Shown here: positions 38,801 through 53,800 of the stretch, one piece after another
How positions within the stretch are numbered: position 1 is the first letter of the stretch
How the letters are laid out: every line of letters begins with the position of its first letter
DNA from: Allacma fusca
Lineage: Eukaryota > Arthropoda > Collembola > Symphypleona > Sminthuridae
DNA: 64,000 bases
Direction of reading: 5' to 3'
Assembly (NCBI GenBank): GCA_947179485.1
Contig: OX359247.1
Span: forward strand, 62,345,131-62,409,130
Notes under the pieces: model-generated
Databases searched by the model: none
Seen by the model: only the letters and a program-made list of their open reading frames with translations
Told to the model about the DNA's origin: nothing
Position numbers and translations under genes: made by a program

Positions 38801-41800
38801 TTTATCACACAACCGAATTTAAATTTACAAACGAGTGTGAACAAGTATAATTAGTGTTTTTAACGTTGAAAGTGCATAGGACCATTTTTATTAGAAATGC
38901 GATGAATCATTCCCCTCCCCTAATTTTTAGGCTCAATTGAAAAAAAATTATCAATTCTTATTGTTAGAAGCCCGGAATATTTAAAAAAAATGACACGGAT
39001 ATGACGGGATAAAATCGTCATATGAGAACCTAAGTAAATGCTAATAATTCGTTAAAAAAACAAATTTGAGAAGAAATTGGGAAGGGAATGTATTAGCCCG
39101 TCTTAAGTACATATGTACGTGAGTTAGAGGGGAGGAAGTGATCGGATTGCGAGTCACCCTCGTGATAAAGCAATAGACTTGAAAAAAAATTGAGAATTCA
39201 CGCTCTAAATCTGTCCTGCTCAATCAGCTGCTGGGGCCAGAGAGAGAAAGAGAGAGAGAGCGAAAAAGATGTAGAAAGTGTGCCAAGTTCACTTTTGAGG
39301 TGTTCCTATGATTTCCCATATGTTGTAGATACTTTGAATACTGTAAGAGGTGGGCATACACAAGCCCATTGAAATTTCCAAGCCACACACTCCCAGAGCC
39401 AACTTTTGAGACATTGGGAAAAAAAAAGGAGCCGGAGTTTATTACACGGAGCTTGTGTTCTGGGATCAGCCTCAAAAATATATAGAAAACCCTTTGCCAA
39501 CATTTGATTCGAGCCACAAACCCACTTAACCCCGACTCCCCGAGTTCAACCGAGCCTCAACACACAAAAGTGCACTTTTGCATTTTTATCAAGCCCTCTC
39601 GAGCTTTTCCTGTCCCCTATTGTCCTCGAAATTTGTCCATGCAAATTTATGCAGAGCCTCTGTACGCAACCAACCCCGGATGGATATTTTTTTTATTTAG
39701 GGTGATCCAGGCTGCTCCATAATTATTACGTAGGAAGTTATATGTAGATAGTCAAAGGTTAGAACTCCGCAGGTCACTAGACTTGCCCTGAGGATTATAA
39801 CACTCAACTCTTGTTTTAGAAACTGCCCTTGGAAAGAGCACTTTATATTTAGGGTGGAAATCCTTTGAACACATTCTTCAGACTGAGGAGCAAACATCTG
39901 GCTGAGCATCATTCAAAAAAATAAGTTTGGGGTCAGTATCAACAGTTTGTTGGAGGGAAATGTGGCCTTATTTGGGACACGGTTTTTTTCTTGCTTTATG
40001 GCCCGACCCGTTTAGTATTATTTAAAGATAGTTGATTAATGAATTTGGAAGGGTTTGATGGGCGTCATATTATTTGGTGAAGGACTGGAGGTGACTTTGT
40101 GCTCGTGGGTGACAAGGGCTTTTAGGTAAACTGAATGTTGGAGGGGAAATGGATTTGTTGGTTTATGCGACATTTATTAAATGAGGTTGAAGTGAAACAA
40201 TGGAGGAGTAAATTGATTGAAGGAATAAATTGGAAGGAGTGTGAATTTAAGAGGACGTGTCTTTAAAGGGAGAATGGAGAATATCCATTGATTTTCAGTA
40301 TCTATTTGGAAGGGGAGCGGGGATGAGAGCATGTTTTGTTTTGTCCCTCTCCTTCTAGAGTCAATAAATTGACAGAGACTTCCCATAAATTTATTTCTGC
40401 TTCGGGTGTCACTCCAAATTAGACTCCTCAACTTATGCACTCCAATTTTATGCTTCCCGCCATTTTACAGCTCCTGGAGGGACCCGCTCCTACTCGGACT
40501 TTACCCATAGATACATACATATGTAGGACTCGCAGTCTAACGTCTAGTTGATCTTAAACCTCAACTTCAACTCTAACTTGAACTTCAAATTTAGACAGAA
40601 ATTTGAACAGGTCATGCCTCCCACTTGAAACTGAAACGTTCACTTTCTCCTGAAATTGAATCCTTAACTTCAATTTTGGTTTTACTTGTTACACAAATTT
40701 ATATATAGGTATATAACTTGAACTTGAATTCAAATTCAAATTCGAACCTGGGTTTTAAGATAAACTTGGGTTCTAAAATAAAATTCAAACCTGATCTTCG
40801 GTCAGTTAGCCTAAAACTGAACTAGACCTTGCGATTCCGAACAAAAATTTAAGCTGGAGCAAGAAAAGAACTTTAAAATAAACTTGAACTTCAATTTAAT
40901 TTGTAATTTGTACACCAACTACACTTTAACAAAACTTGAACACTAATTTGCTAGTACTTGAATTTAAACACTGGCTGAAACCTTCCTTAGACTTGGACTT
41001 GAGCTCAAATTGTAATATAAACTTGAACTTGAGTTTGAAAATATATATCGAACTTAAACTTGAAATCAAATTGTGACCTTAACTTGAACCAATTATAAAT
41101 CAAACTTCAACTCGAACTTGAATTACAATCACATACCTTGAATTTAAGCATGAGCTTCAATTTGACCTTGAGTTATAAATTAAACTTCAACTCCAACTTG
41201 ACACCTTAACACTGACTTTGACCTTTAACTCATCTTTGAATTTAAATTAAGCTTGAGTACTATCTAGAATAACTTAGGATTGAAATAAAGCAAAATGAAT
41301 TTTAAACTTGACCTTCTACTTTACCTGGATCATTTCACTTGAACCTAAAGAAGTGTCTATCTTAAAAGGTTCCTTAGCTTTATATTTCTAATTTAAATTA
41401 TAATTTGGAATAATTGAACTTATGAACTTGAACTTGCGGCTGGATTGATTATTAAAATGGAGTTGGAAGTGTGGGAACGGACACGTTCTGATACGGAGCT
41501 GTAGCCCTTTCCGTAGGATAAAACTCACTTGACTCAGCCCTTCTCACACACGCTTCGTGTGTCATGTCCTGCCCTTATCCATCTTTCCCCATTGTCCTTC
41601 CTACATCCTTTCTCTTAACTCAAACACACGTGAGCTTAAGTATCTATACATACATATGTACATATATTACATGGGGCAATGCATACTAATTCAAGCTTCA
41701 AAACCTGTGCTTACCGTTCCGGAACTTTCCATGTGTTTCCCTTCCACTACGTTTTTTTTTCACCTTCCAATTCCTACAGAAAAACCAGTGCGGGAGAAAT

Positions 41801-44800
41801 TCTCCAGGGAAATAAATTACTCTACGCTTGTGATAATAATAATGCTAATAATGTGACAGCCACATGCAACCAAATATTCACCTTTCAATTCAGCCCCCCA
41901 ACTACACAAATAATTCCAGTCTTCCAACTTCCAATTCTATCGAACGCCAACTTTTCACCCTTAAATTTAATTTCGATTTTTCGCCCCGTTTAAGTTTTTT
42001 TAAATGCAAAGTAGCACTTCACATTTTTTAACTATTTCCAATCGCGCACATTTATTCATCCTCATTCAAATTCTCAGCAAGTTAAAATTCAAATAATTAA
42101 CCCATTACTTTAAATTTAAATTTTGGATTTTCCAAATTGAGCGTAACCCCAGTTTAAAAAATTCAAACATGATTAAGTATCCCTACAAGGTAAAATTATT
42201 CCTCTGCTTTTGGGAATGTATAAGAGAAAGTAATTAAAATTGAAAAGTTTGGGAATGAAGACATGTTGAACTTGAAATTTGAAGTTGAAGTTGGAATGAC
42301 AAAGGTTGGGCAGTGGAGGGGAAAGAAAGAGAGAGAAGGGTTCTTAAATTAGCCGTAGCTGATAACAAGGACTAGGAAATGGGCTGGAAATAATTGTTAC
42401 GTATAGGAATGCTTAAGAGAGACAGAAAATTGAGGACAGGCACTTGAGTGAGGAGAGATGCGGTGAAGAGGGAAATGTAAGAAAAGCTTTCTCCAAGTAT
42501 GGACAAGGAAACGTGCCTTTTCTCATTTTACCATCAACCCATTCTTACTTCTTGGTTAACCTTTGGATGAGAAATCTCGTGGGAATTCCTCCAGGCACTC
42601 TCCTTACCTCACAGTTCAAGAGACAGAAAAGAGTGAAAATGTGAGGGATCATCGTAATCTCCATGCCAACCAGTCCAATTCAGCTCTCACTCCTTCAACC
42701 ACCTCTTATCAATCCATCCGAGCAAAACCACAGTGTCTTTATTCTCGTAGGTCTACAGGGCCTCCCTCTAAATCCTTTTTTACTCTCCAATTTCAAGAAC
42801 AAGCCATCAACAAATAGTCAAATGATTATTACCAATTTTTTAAAAATTGCTCTCCTCATTTTTATATTTTTCAAATCCCTTTAAATTTCCAATTTACTCA
42901 TCGTTCATTTTCTGTAATTATTTTTAAATTCCCAATTATCTTTAAACTTCCCGCAAATTCCCAACTTTTACTCCAGTCGGCGCCCTGTAAAGTAATTTTG
43001 TTTTATTCCTGATAACTTGCAAACAGTTTTGAAAATGTTCCCCGAAATTTTCAAAGTTTTGTAAATTATGGGCTTTCAAGTGTTTTCGAACATTTCACGT
43101 CTTACAAAACGTAATTATTATTATAAAGGGCAATAAACTTTGTAATGTAAATACTTTCAAGAACTTTAAAATTTGCGTGCAAGTTCTCTCCAAAATTGTC
43201 CTTGTCTTTAATTTCTGATATTTATCCGTTTAAGGTTTTACATTCACATGTTTTGAGAGTCCTATTTTTTTTTCATATTGACTGGCATATAATTTATTGT
43301 AAACTTAATTTTAAATTCGCATTTGACGACTCACACATATTTTGAGGCGGGAGTTGATGCCTGTTAAAATTTGTACAAATTGTTGAGAAAGGGGAAAATG
43401 TGTGAAGTTTCCGAGGGACCTTGTACTTGGGAAGCCTCGTTTGTTTTATGGGGATTTTGTGTGAGTGGATAGTACTTATAGGTTGTCCTTATCCCTCATT
43501 GAAATCAATTGCTTTCAGGGATTCCTTCCCATCCATTCCCCTTCCCGGACAAATAATGGGAAGAGATAGGGAAATGCTGGGGGTTATTTTCCCTCCCACA
43601 CAGGTGCACACCTTGCACGGAGCCAAGCATAAGAATTTCTCTCTCTCTCCACAATTGTCTTTGGGGACATTGTTTTATTAAGCGTGAAAAATGGTGTGGA
43701 ATTTGCCAGTCAAATGTATTTCCCAAGAATGACGCACAATCCAATTCCCACCATTCCCCAAACAATTCAATCAACTCTAAAAGGGATTAAATGGGTTCGT
43801 CTTATCTCATTTATTCAGAAATTTTATGTCCCAAATTGATTCACATTTTTTCCTACGTATTTGTCCTCAGGTGTCTCGAATATTTTGCATTTTTTCACAA
43901 TTTTCACAAATATTATCGATATTTCCTCATTTCTTCCCATCCATTTCTCTGACATTTCAAGGATTCTCCATTTATTTATTCTTAAAGGAATTTTATTGTG
44001 CATTTTCAATTTCCCATTTTTCAAGAGAGCCTCTCAATTTATCAAATTTCACGGAATTTACAATTTTCCAGTTTCTAACTATTGACCCTGTCTTTAACTG
44101 AAATTTGCAATTTTCCAGAAATTAAAAAATGTATATTTTCTATTCTAATTTTTAAATAACTTGATTTTTTTGTGGGATTTTCCAAAACAAGCTCTTGCAA
44201 GTTTTTCAGAAAATTGTTGAATTTTCCCACGGTTTTCTGCTCGGGTGGGAAAACTACTTGAGCACCTTAACACTTTCCATAAATTATTGTTTCCCCAAGG
44301 AACACATTTGAACGGCGTTAGTGCCTTCCATAGAACATTCTGATTGTTTACGGGATACCGTAATAAAGGGACTGCCCTGTACGGATGAGACATTCATTCC
44401 TCACGTAACTCCGGATTGATGTGCTGATGAGGATCTTCAATCTTGCCGAATTTACATATCCCTCAGCTCACTTTTTCCTTCCCACCCAACCAAGTCATTG
44501 AGTTTCGAAGATTTGATCTCGCTCTAATTCCTGGATTCCTCCCGGAGTCTACCTTTCGCATTAAGTCTTTTTCCTATTCTACAGTGGACGTTTTTACGAT
44601 TACATTTTTTCCCCTTGTCTCTCCTATGTATATGGGCATGGGGGAGACAGCTGATGAGACTCTGAGAGTAAAAAGTCATGCTCGTACACTAGAAATGAAT
44701 TGGAAGGTATATTTTGGGAACATCTGGATGGTAATTTATACTGGGTGGAAAAATGCTGGGAAAGGGGGAAATAATTGATACTGAGGTGGTAGGAACTGAT

Positions 44801-47800
44801 AATCTCTGTTTGGACCTGAAGTTGAGTCCTGGACATGATGAAAGAAAGTCTCAATTACCACTTCCTTCCCCAACCGGACCCCATCAATTCCGGACCAGTT
44901 CCTTGAGAGAAAGGGGGAATTGATGCAAGGGGGAATTCCGGATTTTGAGGAAGGAGGAAACTTTCCTTCAAGGAAGAGGAAATTCCAATTTTTTTAACTC
45001 CGCTCCCAGAGTCACTTACGGAGCCCAGGTTGAGGAAGCTAAGTGAAGGAGAAAATGTGGGGTGGTGGGGAATGGTGAAGCTGTAAAGTCAGGTGAAAGT
45101 CCGGAATTCCTTCAGGAAAAAAAGGCATAAAAAGAAAAAGAATTTCAAGGGAGAGAAAAAAAACTTGGATCAAATGAGATTTTCTTTCCACACGAGTCTG
45201 GAGAAGTCAATCCCAGCTCCTGCTATAGCTTTTGTCTTCAGACGTCTTCACGTCTGTCAATGTGGGTTCGGGGCTCCTTGAAAGAAACTTGTAAAAATTT
45301 TACGCACTTTAACCGCTTTTCAAAAACTCCTAAAATGCGCATGTCCTTTAATTGTTTCAACATCAACGTCACTCAGATATTTTAAGCCGAGTAGCGTTAT
45401 CGCCGTAAGACGTTTCCTTACAATGACAAAAGGTCAAGCAGAGCGAAGTTCACCTTAACATTGAAAAGATAAACCTTCACATAAATCTGACCCAGCTTAT
45501 TGGAAGCTAACATGAATTTTAAACCTCCTCTCAGTTTCAATATAACCCAGATCAGAACTACAGAGACTCATTGTCAGTCAACGTAAAATTCACGCCATAT
45601 TTTTATGTCATGAAAAATCGAAAAAATATCTTTCGTGGAAAAAAAGGAGGTTATTTCAGTTGGTAAGGATTCGATTATCAGTTCCCTCACAATCAATACA
45701 AAATTCTAAAAAGTACAGGAAACTCATTTCAGGTTTAGCAAAGTACTCAACTGTTGGGAGTAAATAAACAAAATAGTAATAAAGCTGGAGTGAGAAATGT
45801 AAAATTGTGACTTGGACGAAATTTGAATTACATATGTACATAAATACTGACAATGAGGGAACCCATGAGGTAACTGTGATAGTTGTAGTAATGACTCCTT
45901 GGCTGATTCCATTGTGAAGGATAAAATTAGAGATAAAGTCAAATTAGGAGAGGAGGGAAGTTTGAGGATGACAAAGTACATGGGAGTCTACCTCTGCCCA
46001 AAAAACTCATTTGGTTTGATGAATTTGGAGTAAGAGTGTACTAACAATAAGACTATGGCGTAGTTTAAAGAATGATGAGGTGGTGTCAAGATTAAAAAGT
46101 ATTATTTTTGGAGTGAAAAAGTGGGGCAGAGTAGGAAAGGAAGTAATTTTGGGAATAAATGTTGGTAGTTATGAGCAATGAGTATGCGAAGCACGGGACT
46201 AATTTCACATTATGTATTTCTGTATCCATCCTTTGAATATTAAATTCCTATTTGCTTATTTATAAAGCTGTAAAGTGGTTCCAAAAACTTTCCTCCTTCC
46301 ACTCCCAACTCTCCGCATGCTTTTTAGACGTCCGACTGAGTCAAGTCAGTCCCACACCCGTCAGGGCACGTCATGTCCAGTCTTTTCCACTCTCACTCCA
46401 AACTTCCATTCTTCAACTTCAATTTACAAATTTCATCCTTCATTTTTAACCCCCATCAAGTTCCCTTTTGAGCTGGAACATCCCATAGTTTCATATTTTA
46501 TTATAATAATAATTATATTAAATATTTTTAAATTGTTTCATCCCTCAACTTCAGCCGATCATTTGTATCTCCACATCCTACGTATCTATTTTTAAAGTCA
46601 AGCATGAATTTGTTCGAAGGTTTCAAACCTAACAGATATCCAAGGTAATACTTGAACTCGAAAAGTGCATCTATTCTTGCTTGAACTTGAGATGGAATTT
46701 CGGATTGTATTGGAGGGCTGAAGTTGAAAGTGAGTAAATGGTTGGGCTCGTTTGGAGCTATAATGTAGATATATGTGAGGGATGAGTGTATGTACATATT
46801 GAAACTATAGTGGAGAAAGTGTTACACTAGCCCTATATGTAGTTGAGATGAGGGATAGGCCGGAGTACCTCCAGGCACTCACTCAGGTGAGAGAGGAGAG
46901 TTCCCTTAGGATTGAGTCCTCCTCGTACTTTTCCACTACCCACTCTATTTTTTTTTTCATTTACTTTCCCTTCCCAAATGCTCCACAGACCTCCTAAAGT
47001 TTGGGTCTCCCTGGAAGAAAGCAGACGGAGAAAGTGGGGCACGGAGGGTGAATTATTTAGATGGGAGGGAGGGAGGGAGGGAAATTCTTTATGACCATAC
47101 CCCGTCCCTCTTCTCACTTAATTGTCTAATCAAGACAAATATTATCAACGGAGAACTTTCCCCCCTCAAAAACTCATACTCTCCCCGCTCCCTTCACACT
47201 TCTCACCTCAAACACTCTCGCATCCCAAGTCTCCACAAGACTCCACAAATCTACTTTCTCCTTCTCATTTCCTTAAAAGCTTCAAAATTCCTATGAGTTA
47301 CCTCCCCCCTCCCAAAAATTCATTTATTCTTGTCAAATTCCTCATTCCTTTGACACAGCTCAGCGCTGGCTCTATAGTTCCGCTTGAAATCAATTCTTCC
47401 TACTCATTTCCCTTCAGATCAGGAGGAAGAAATCAGGAGGGTCTCACAAAGCCTTAAATTCTCCCCTATGGTACGATAGCTGTTAAAAGTCCCAGTTTCC
47501 CCATTTTATATTACACTGTTCGCTCGTCGTTGATGTCAAATTTTTAAAAGATTTGTTTTTCCAAAAATTCAATAAATAATTATAAGTTGTAGTTAAAACA
47601 GCATAATATAATACGATAATAAATATCTGTAAGTAATGTTATGGGCGAGATCCGAATGAGATTTAATAAATTGAATTGAATAGATATATATAATTACATA
47701 CTACATATTTGCAATTACTTGTACATACAAAAGTTGTAGTTGTTGATTTTTCAAAAGTCCCACCAATCGTTTATTTTTTGCAGAAATATTTTAAACTTTT

Positions 47801-50800
47801 GAAACTACAACAAACGATACTTTGAAGGTAATTTGTTTTGAGTTTTTATTTGAGACTCTTTTGCGGAAAATGGAAAAACTTGTTAGTAGCAAGACAAACT
47901 TTAACATAAGAATACATGGAGGAGGGAACTCAACAATTTCAACAATAATTCTTGAAAATAGTTTTTGTTTGTAGTGCATTTTCCAACTTGTGCAGGATCA
48001 ATAGAACTGTATCTGTAAATACATTGTAGTTGAAGTGTGTATTAAGTTCCTCACTCATTTTCCCATGTTTTTTAATGGAATTTTTGAGTTAGGATTCCTC
48101 ATCCTGTTATATATGTATTACTATAATTAAAAATCTAAAAGGTATAATCATAGCAATGACAAATTACAGCTATAAAGCTACAAGACATGTATGTATCTTT
48201 TATTGTAAATAAGAAGAAGGAATTGCTGATAAGGAAAATTGGGATGGTACGATAAGCAAATAGAGCTTCCTTCCGAATTGGGAATTTAAGTAATACAAAC
48301 AAGTGGAAATTAGTGGAATAAATATACCTGAGCATTCCCATTCCCTTAGAATTCATTCAGAGTCGTTCATCCGTTTTTCAATAAATTAAGGATTTCCTCT
48401 CTCTCTCTCTCTCTTTCCCATCTCACTTTCTAACTTTCTCCCAAACCTCAGAAATCGCTGTTTCATCCAATTTTATTCCTGCTCTCAGTCAGGGGGAGAA
48501 TTTCCCTTTGGCTCAGCCCCAAATAACAAATTTGAACGATTCTGCAGTCTTAAATCCCAACAAGTGCAGTCTACTCCTGTTAGGACAGGACCCCTTTTGT
48601 CCATTCCTGGGAAATCCTTTCAAATCCAATTTCGGGTAAACAGTCAAAAAAAAAAGAAGGTTTTTAGAAATGCAATAAAAAATTAAAAGTGGAGTAAACA
48701 GAGAGTAAATTGAAACATTAGGATTTTAGAGACTAATTTTCACGGACAGTAAATCCAGTGAAAGTGACCAGCCCTCCAGTCATTCATTAATTTAAGCTTG
48801 GAATAATGAAGACGCTCTTCTCCTCCGTTCAAAAAGCAAATTGAAAGGTTGTTATGTACATATTTGTGGGATATAAGCTCTAGAGACCCTGTGAAGGAGC
48901 TTCAGGTTCGGAAATACCTCGATAAAAGCCAGGATCATGTGGAAAAAGGATTAAGTGTAGATAGATATGTGAGGCATAGAGAGGAATTACATGGGCATAG
49001 ATATTCATAAGAGTTTTAAATACATAGACACATAGTACATGTGTCCTGGGTAAAGTAATGTGGAGTTCTGGGTAAAAAGAAATTTAAAAATTTCTAGCCT
49101 CCCGCTCTCAAGTGATAAAAAGTAAACAATCTTGCATTAGATACACAAGCTTTGAGAACGTATTTTATAGGAAATTACGCCTCTGACATAAAGAACCATG
49201 GGATGGAGGAAGATGAAAGGGAGGAGGAGGGACGCTGGGAAATATATTCATCCCGAGAGCTCTCCACTATAGCAATATTTTCTCCGTGATAAACTGGAGA
49301 GAGGAAAAAATTGAGGAGGAGAGAGAGAGAGGGAATGGATTTACGGCCCTCACAATAGTGAAAGCATAAGGAAGAGGAGTTCCTCCAACGGAGCCTATTA
49401 CACACCAAAATGCATGCTGAGGGTTGTTATGGTTGCCCAAATTGTATTTACAACGCCGTAATCTATACCTGCTGTTGAACAAGTAGCACACATGCACTCT
49501 CACTTCATTTTTTTTATCTTTCTCTGTATGCTCTATCAGAGGCAAGTGCGGAAATAGCCCTAAGTACCTCACATGCATCCCAACACTAGGAGCGTGCAGG
49601 TTGTCTCAAAACCTTCTCCGCCCCTCCAGCCCTTGTATCGGACCATTTGGTAAACAACTGTCCTTTAATACATTTTGTTTACAAACAATTCTCTGCAATT
49701 TATTATTTTAGACATTAACCTAGGTCAAGAATTATTCCGGTCACGGGGGTCAAATGGGGCAGAGTTGGGCAATTTAGGGGATTTCAAAATCAATTATCCT
49801 ATTTATTCCTGCACGAATTTCCTATTGCAGAGAATTTGTAATTTTGTGGTTCATTCCCAAAAATTATTTCCGTTGACCTAACACAGTATAGTATAATTAT
49901 TATTATTACCATCACAGGCAGGGGTTAAAAATGAGAATCACACCTGTTTTAAGTCAAAATGTATAGTTTTATAAAATTATTTAGTACAAGTCTGTGTGAC
50001 AAGGTAAATTTTGAACATGGCGGGGATAATTGTGAGGCAAGAATGACCGTTAAAAAAATTAGGAGAAAACTTCATCATTTGGTTATTTCAATTGCGGGAA
50101 TTTTAAAAAGGCAATAATTATTTCTGAAATCCTTGAAAATTAATTTTGCTTTGCTTCTATAATATTTTTGATGGAGTGGGGTTTTCATGATTTCAGAAAA
50201 TTATGAAGATATATGTAAGCTTCAAAATAGGAATAAAATATATGATAATCATAATCAATGTTTCTATTATACTAGGGGGGGGTGACAGGGTTTCCGGGTT
50301 CCATGGGCATGGATAGATAGACGTTGTTTCATAGGAGCTTGAAAAAAGGAGGAAAACTTGAGGAAAATTTCCCGTCTGGATAGCATTAAAAAAAAAGAGT
50401 GGCCGTATCTTTATAAACGCACTCGGAGACTCAGTGAGTAGAAAAAAAAGTGAGCTAAATAAGTAGACCATGAGTAAAGTAAACAATTGAATAAATATTT
50501 CCTCACATTCCCAAGTCAACTCCCGCTTCCCTTTCCATCCATCAATTAAACTCCAACTTCATGGAAATTCCTTGAACCTCAACGCCACTCCATTTTTAGT
50601 TCTATTTTTGCCAGACGCAATGTATCTACTTGTACGTTCCCATATGGCAAGGCTAGTAGATACAGCAAATTACATTTCCACTATCCATTGCGTAAGAGCA
50701 CTAATTCTAAATGTGTAGGTTGAAAGGAATATTTGCCCAATTTTAGTTATTTACATAAAACAAGGCTGTCACAAACTAGTGGCTAGAAATCAGGAATCAC

Positions 50801-53800
50801 TTAGCATGGAAAGATAGGCAATTTTGAAGGATTTACTTTGCATGAGGAGTTGTAACTAAAATAATTGAATATTCTGAGAATTATTTTCTGGAACAAGTAT
50901 GTCGAAAATTATATGAGGATAATATTTCTATAGGCAATAATATTTTCGAGTGATCCAAAGCTAGCGCGGGCAGTCCTTGATGTTCAGGATATTTATTGTA
51001 AATGGAATATCATTTTAATGAATATTATTATATTTTAAAAACGAATATTTTTTTTTTACAATCATAGTTTGATTAATGGAATGAAATTATTTATGGTTGT
51101 GATTGTGCCAGCATTAATTATTAGACTCGCTGTGCATTCAGATTTTGAGTTGTGAACAAATTCTTTTTACTGTGTGTTGGGAATTCGGTTGTGCTTGGAT
51201 TATTTTTGATTTGATTTAATTATGTTTGCTTTGTATTAACAACTATTTTTGTTGTGCGTAAATAGGTTTTACCTTGTATTCATTTCCCTTTGTGTACTTG
51301 TACATTCCCCATGGTCTGGATTTATTTACCGTTAATTTTTTCAGGGTTTGGCAGAGAGATTTGTCCGTCTGAATGTTTATCACCTTAATTGGCAGCCTTT
51401 TTAAATCCCTGTTTCCTCCTTTCAAGGGGATCATTTAGTCATTTTTAAAAAGTTAGCGTGCCCATGTCTCGTGACGAAGACTTTTGATTGCACAAAGGGA
51501 ATTCTTTTAAAAATCCGGGGTTTTGGAGACTGTGGATGAAGTGTCTGGGGAGGATGAAGAAGGAATGGAGAACGTGAAGACAAGTTGGTCATAAATAAAT
51601 AGTAAACATATGAGAAGATAGAGGAAAAAGCGAATGTGAAATCTTGGTGCTTTGTTGAGGGCGAGCGGAAATCCTGAGCAAATCCTGCCTCAAATTCTCC
51701 CTCATTTTCTCGACGTCTCATCGAGAGAGCGTCCGTGAAAAAAAAAGGGGAAATATGCTGAAACAAACTCACTTCCTCCGCATCCACGGATCTTCTTCTT
51801 TCCACAGAGGAGATATACACAGAGGCTGGAAATCCTCTCATAACTTGTTTCTGATCCGACAAAGTCCTGCCCCAGCAGGATCCTAAAATGGGAACGAACG
51901 TATGGAAAATATTACCCAAGGAGAGCATTTGCTTATTCCATTATATCTGGTTCCTCCCAGCCTTTATGCATTTACACAAGTTCCAAGGAGACAAGTACCG
52001 TAGCCCAGGAAATGTTTACACACGAATAACATTTGAATGAATTATTATTTCAGCGGAAGATTTGGACTGGGCGAAGCTACGTATCTTTTCCACACCTTAT
52101 CTTCACAAGACCACTTTTAGCCAGAATGTATACATACTTCGTTCGTAGGGAATGGGAGTGGTCAAAGGAGTACCGGTTTTACCAGTAGTACCTGTAATCG
52201 TGGTTGCTGGACAATAGTACAAGTTCCTTACATTTTGAAGATATGAACGGATATTTTAGATATTGAGCGAAACCATATGGTTAGATACTGAAATACGGTA
52301 CCCGGAACGCATAACACCTGTGCAATGGTAGCATACGTTATATAGTGACCACGGTTTCAACGGTACCAGTACCTACACCAATGAAGGATGTACCATCGTA
52401 ATAACAGTACAGCCATATATATGTACATACAGCACTATGTGTGACTTTACCACGGTAACAGCGCAATGCTCTAAAGGTTTACCTGGGTAACTCAATGGTG
52501 ACTCATTTTTAGCTATACCATGGTATGTAATATGGTAACTCATCAGTATGTATGTACCATGGTAATAATGGCATGTAACAAGTGTAACTCAGTCTTATGC
52601 GTGCGCCGTGCCAATATGACCGTATATAAAGCTGTACAATGGAAACTGTTCAAACATGACTTTACCATAATGTTACTGTACGACAGTACGAAGTAACTTC
52701 AGTGTACATACGTTCAATTCCCATGGGCTTAAAAACTGTGAACTCATGACTCGAGTGCTCTACGTTGCATAATTGATAATCGACCCCTTTAAAAGAGCAT
52801 GCTCTTTATAATTGTATGTACAAATATTTGAAAACATTCCCCTTCCCTTCCATCGCACTTTTCTTAGTTTTACACTATATCTGTATCTACCACTACAGCA
52901 CCAGCATTTTTCCCTTTCACTGAAAATTATTTGTATAGCGAAAGTATAATCTCATTATTCATTTAAATACCTCTCAAAATTCCAACAAGGTTTACACTCT
53001 CGAAATTGGTAAACTGTAAGCACGCGTTCTAGGTAGTAGCTAAAATTCCCCATTTGAAAACGATAGTAATACTGTACAATTGACAATGAGTTTACAGCCA
53101 AAATCACTATGCAGAATAATCTCATCGTTAGTATATCCCTTCATAGTAGCAGCTCATACTGCCAAAAGGACACAAAAACATGTGGACGTACTGTAATCAC
53201 ACATCATCTCCAGCTATAATTACAGATAGCCCAGCGATAATTACTTATAAGAGCAAGTAATTTCAAGAGTCAAAGTTTAAAGGATACTCTTACATTGAGA
53301 GCACATGCACAATGCATCATCCCTTGTTAGCATGTATTATCCCAAAAGAATTACCCCTAAAATTATATTAAAATCGATATTAGTAAAATAATAAATAAGG
53401 GGGATCACTTCACAAGAATCTAATCTATTATAGAGCATGGTTGTCATTCATTCAGTTGCTTCTTCCACATATTTCCAATACTCGATCCAATTCTCCTTCT
53501 CTACATCACACCAGGTCTCAGGCCCCAGGAAAATTCTCAATGACGTAAATCTTGTGGAAAATCAAACTTCCAGGCATCAGCTGTAGTGAGAAGGGAAACT
53601 AGGAGGAATAAAAAATTGGAGTGGAGTTGAAAAGCAAAAGGAAGGAGGATGAGAATTGTACAAGTGAGAATACTAAAAGTAAATAGTAGGCCAGGTGTGC
53701 CTTGTGCATGGGAAAGTGAGACGTGCTCGAAGAAGAACAGGGAAAGGGAATTCCGTACAGGCAAATCTAACTATAACGGATGACCATGTACATTGCGCAT

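Noticed and set aside
51431-51928. 165-residue minus-strand ORF
   Set aside because: Composition is mixed and the frame is out of phase with both neighbouring exons. Only the internal 110-nt segment in another frame is worth testing.
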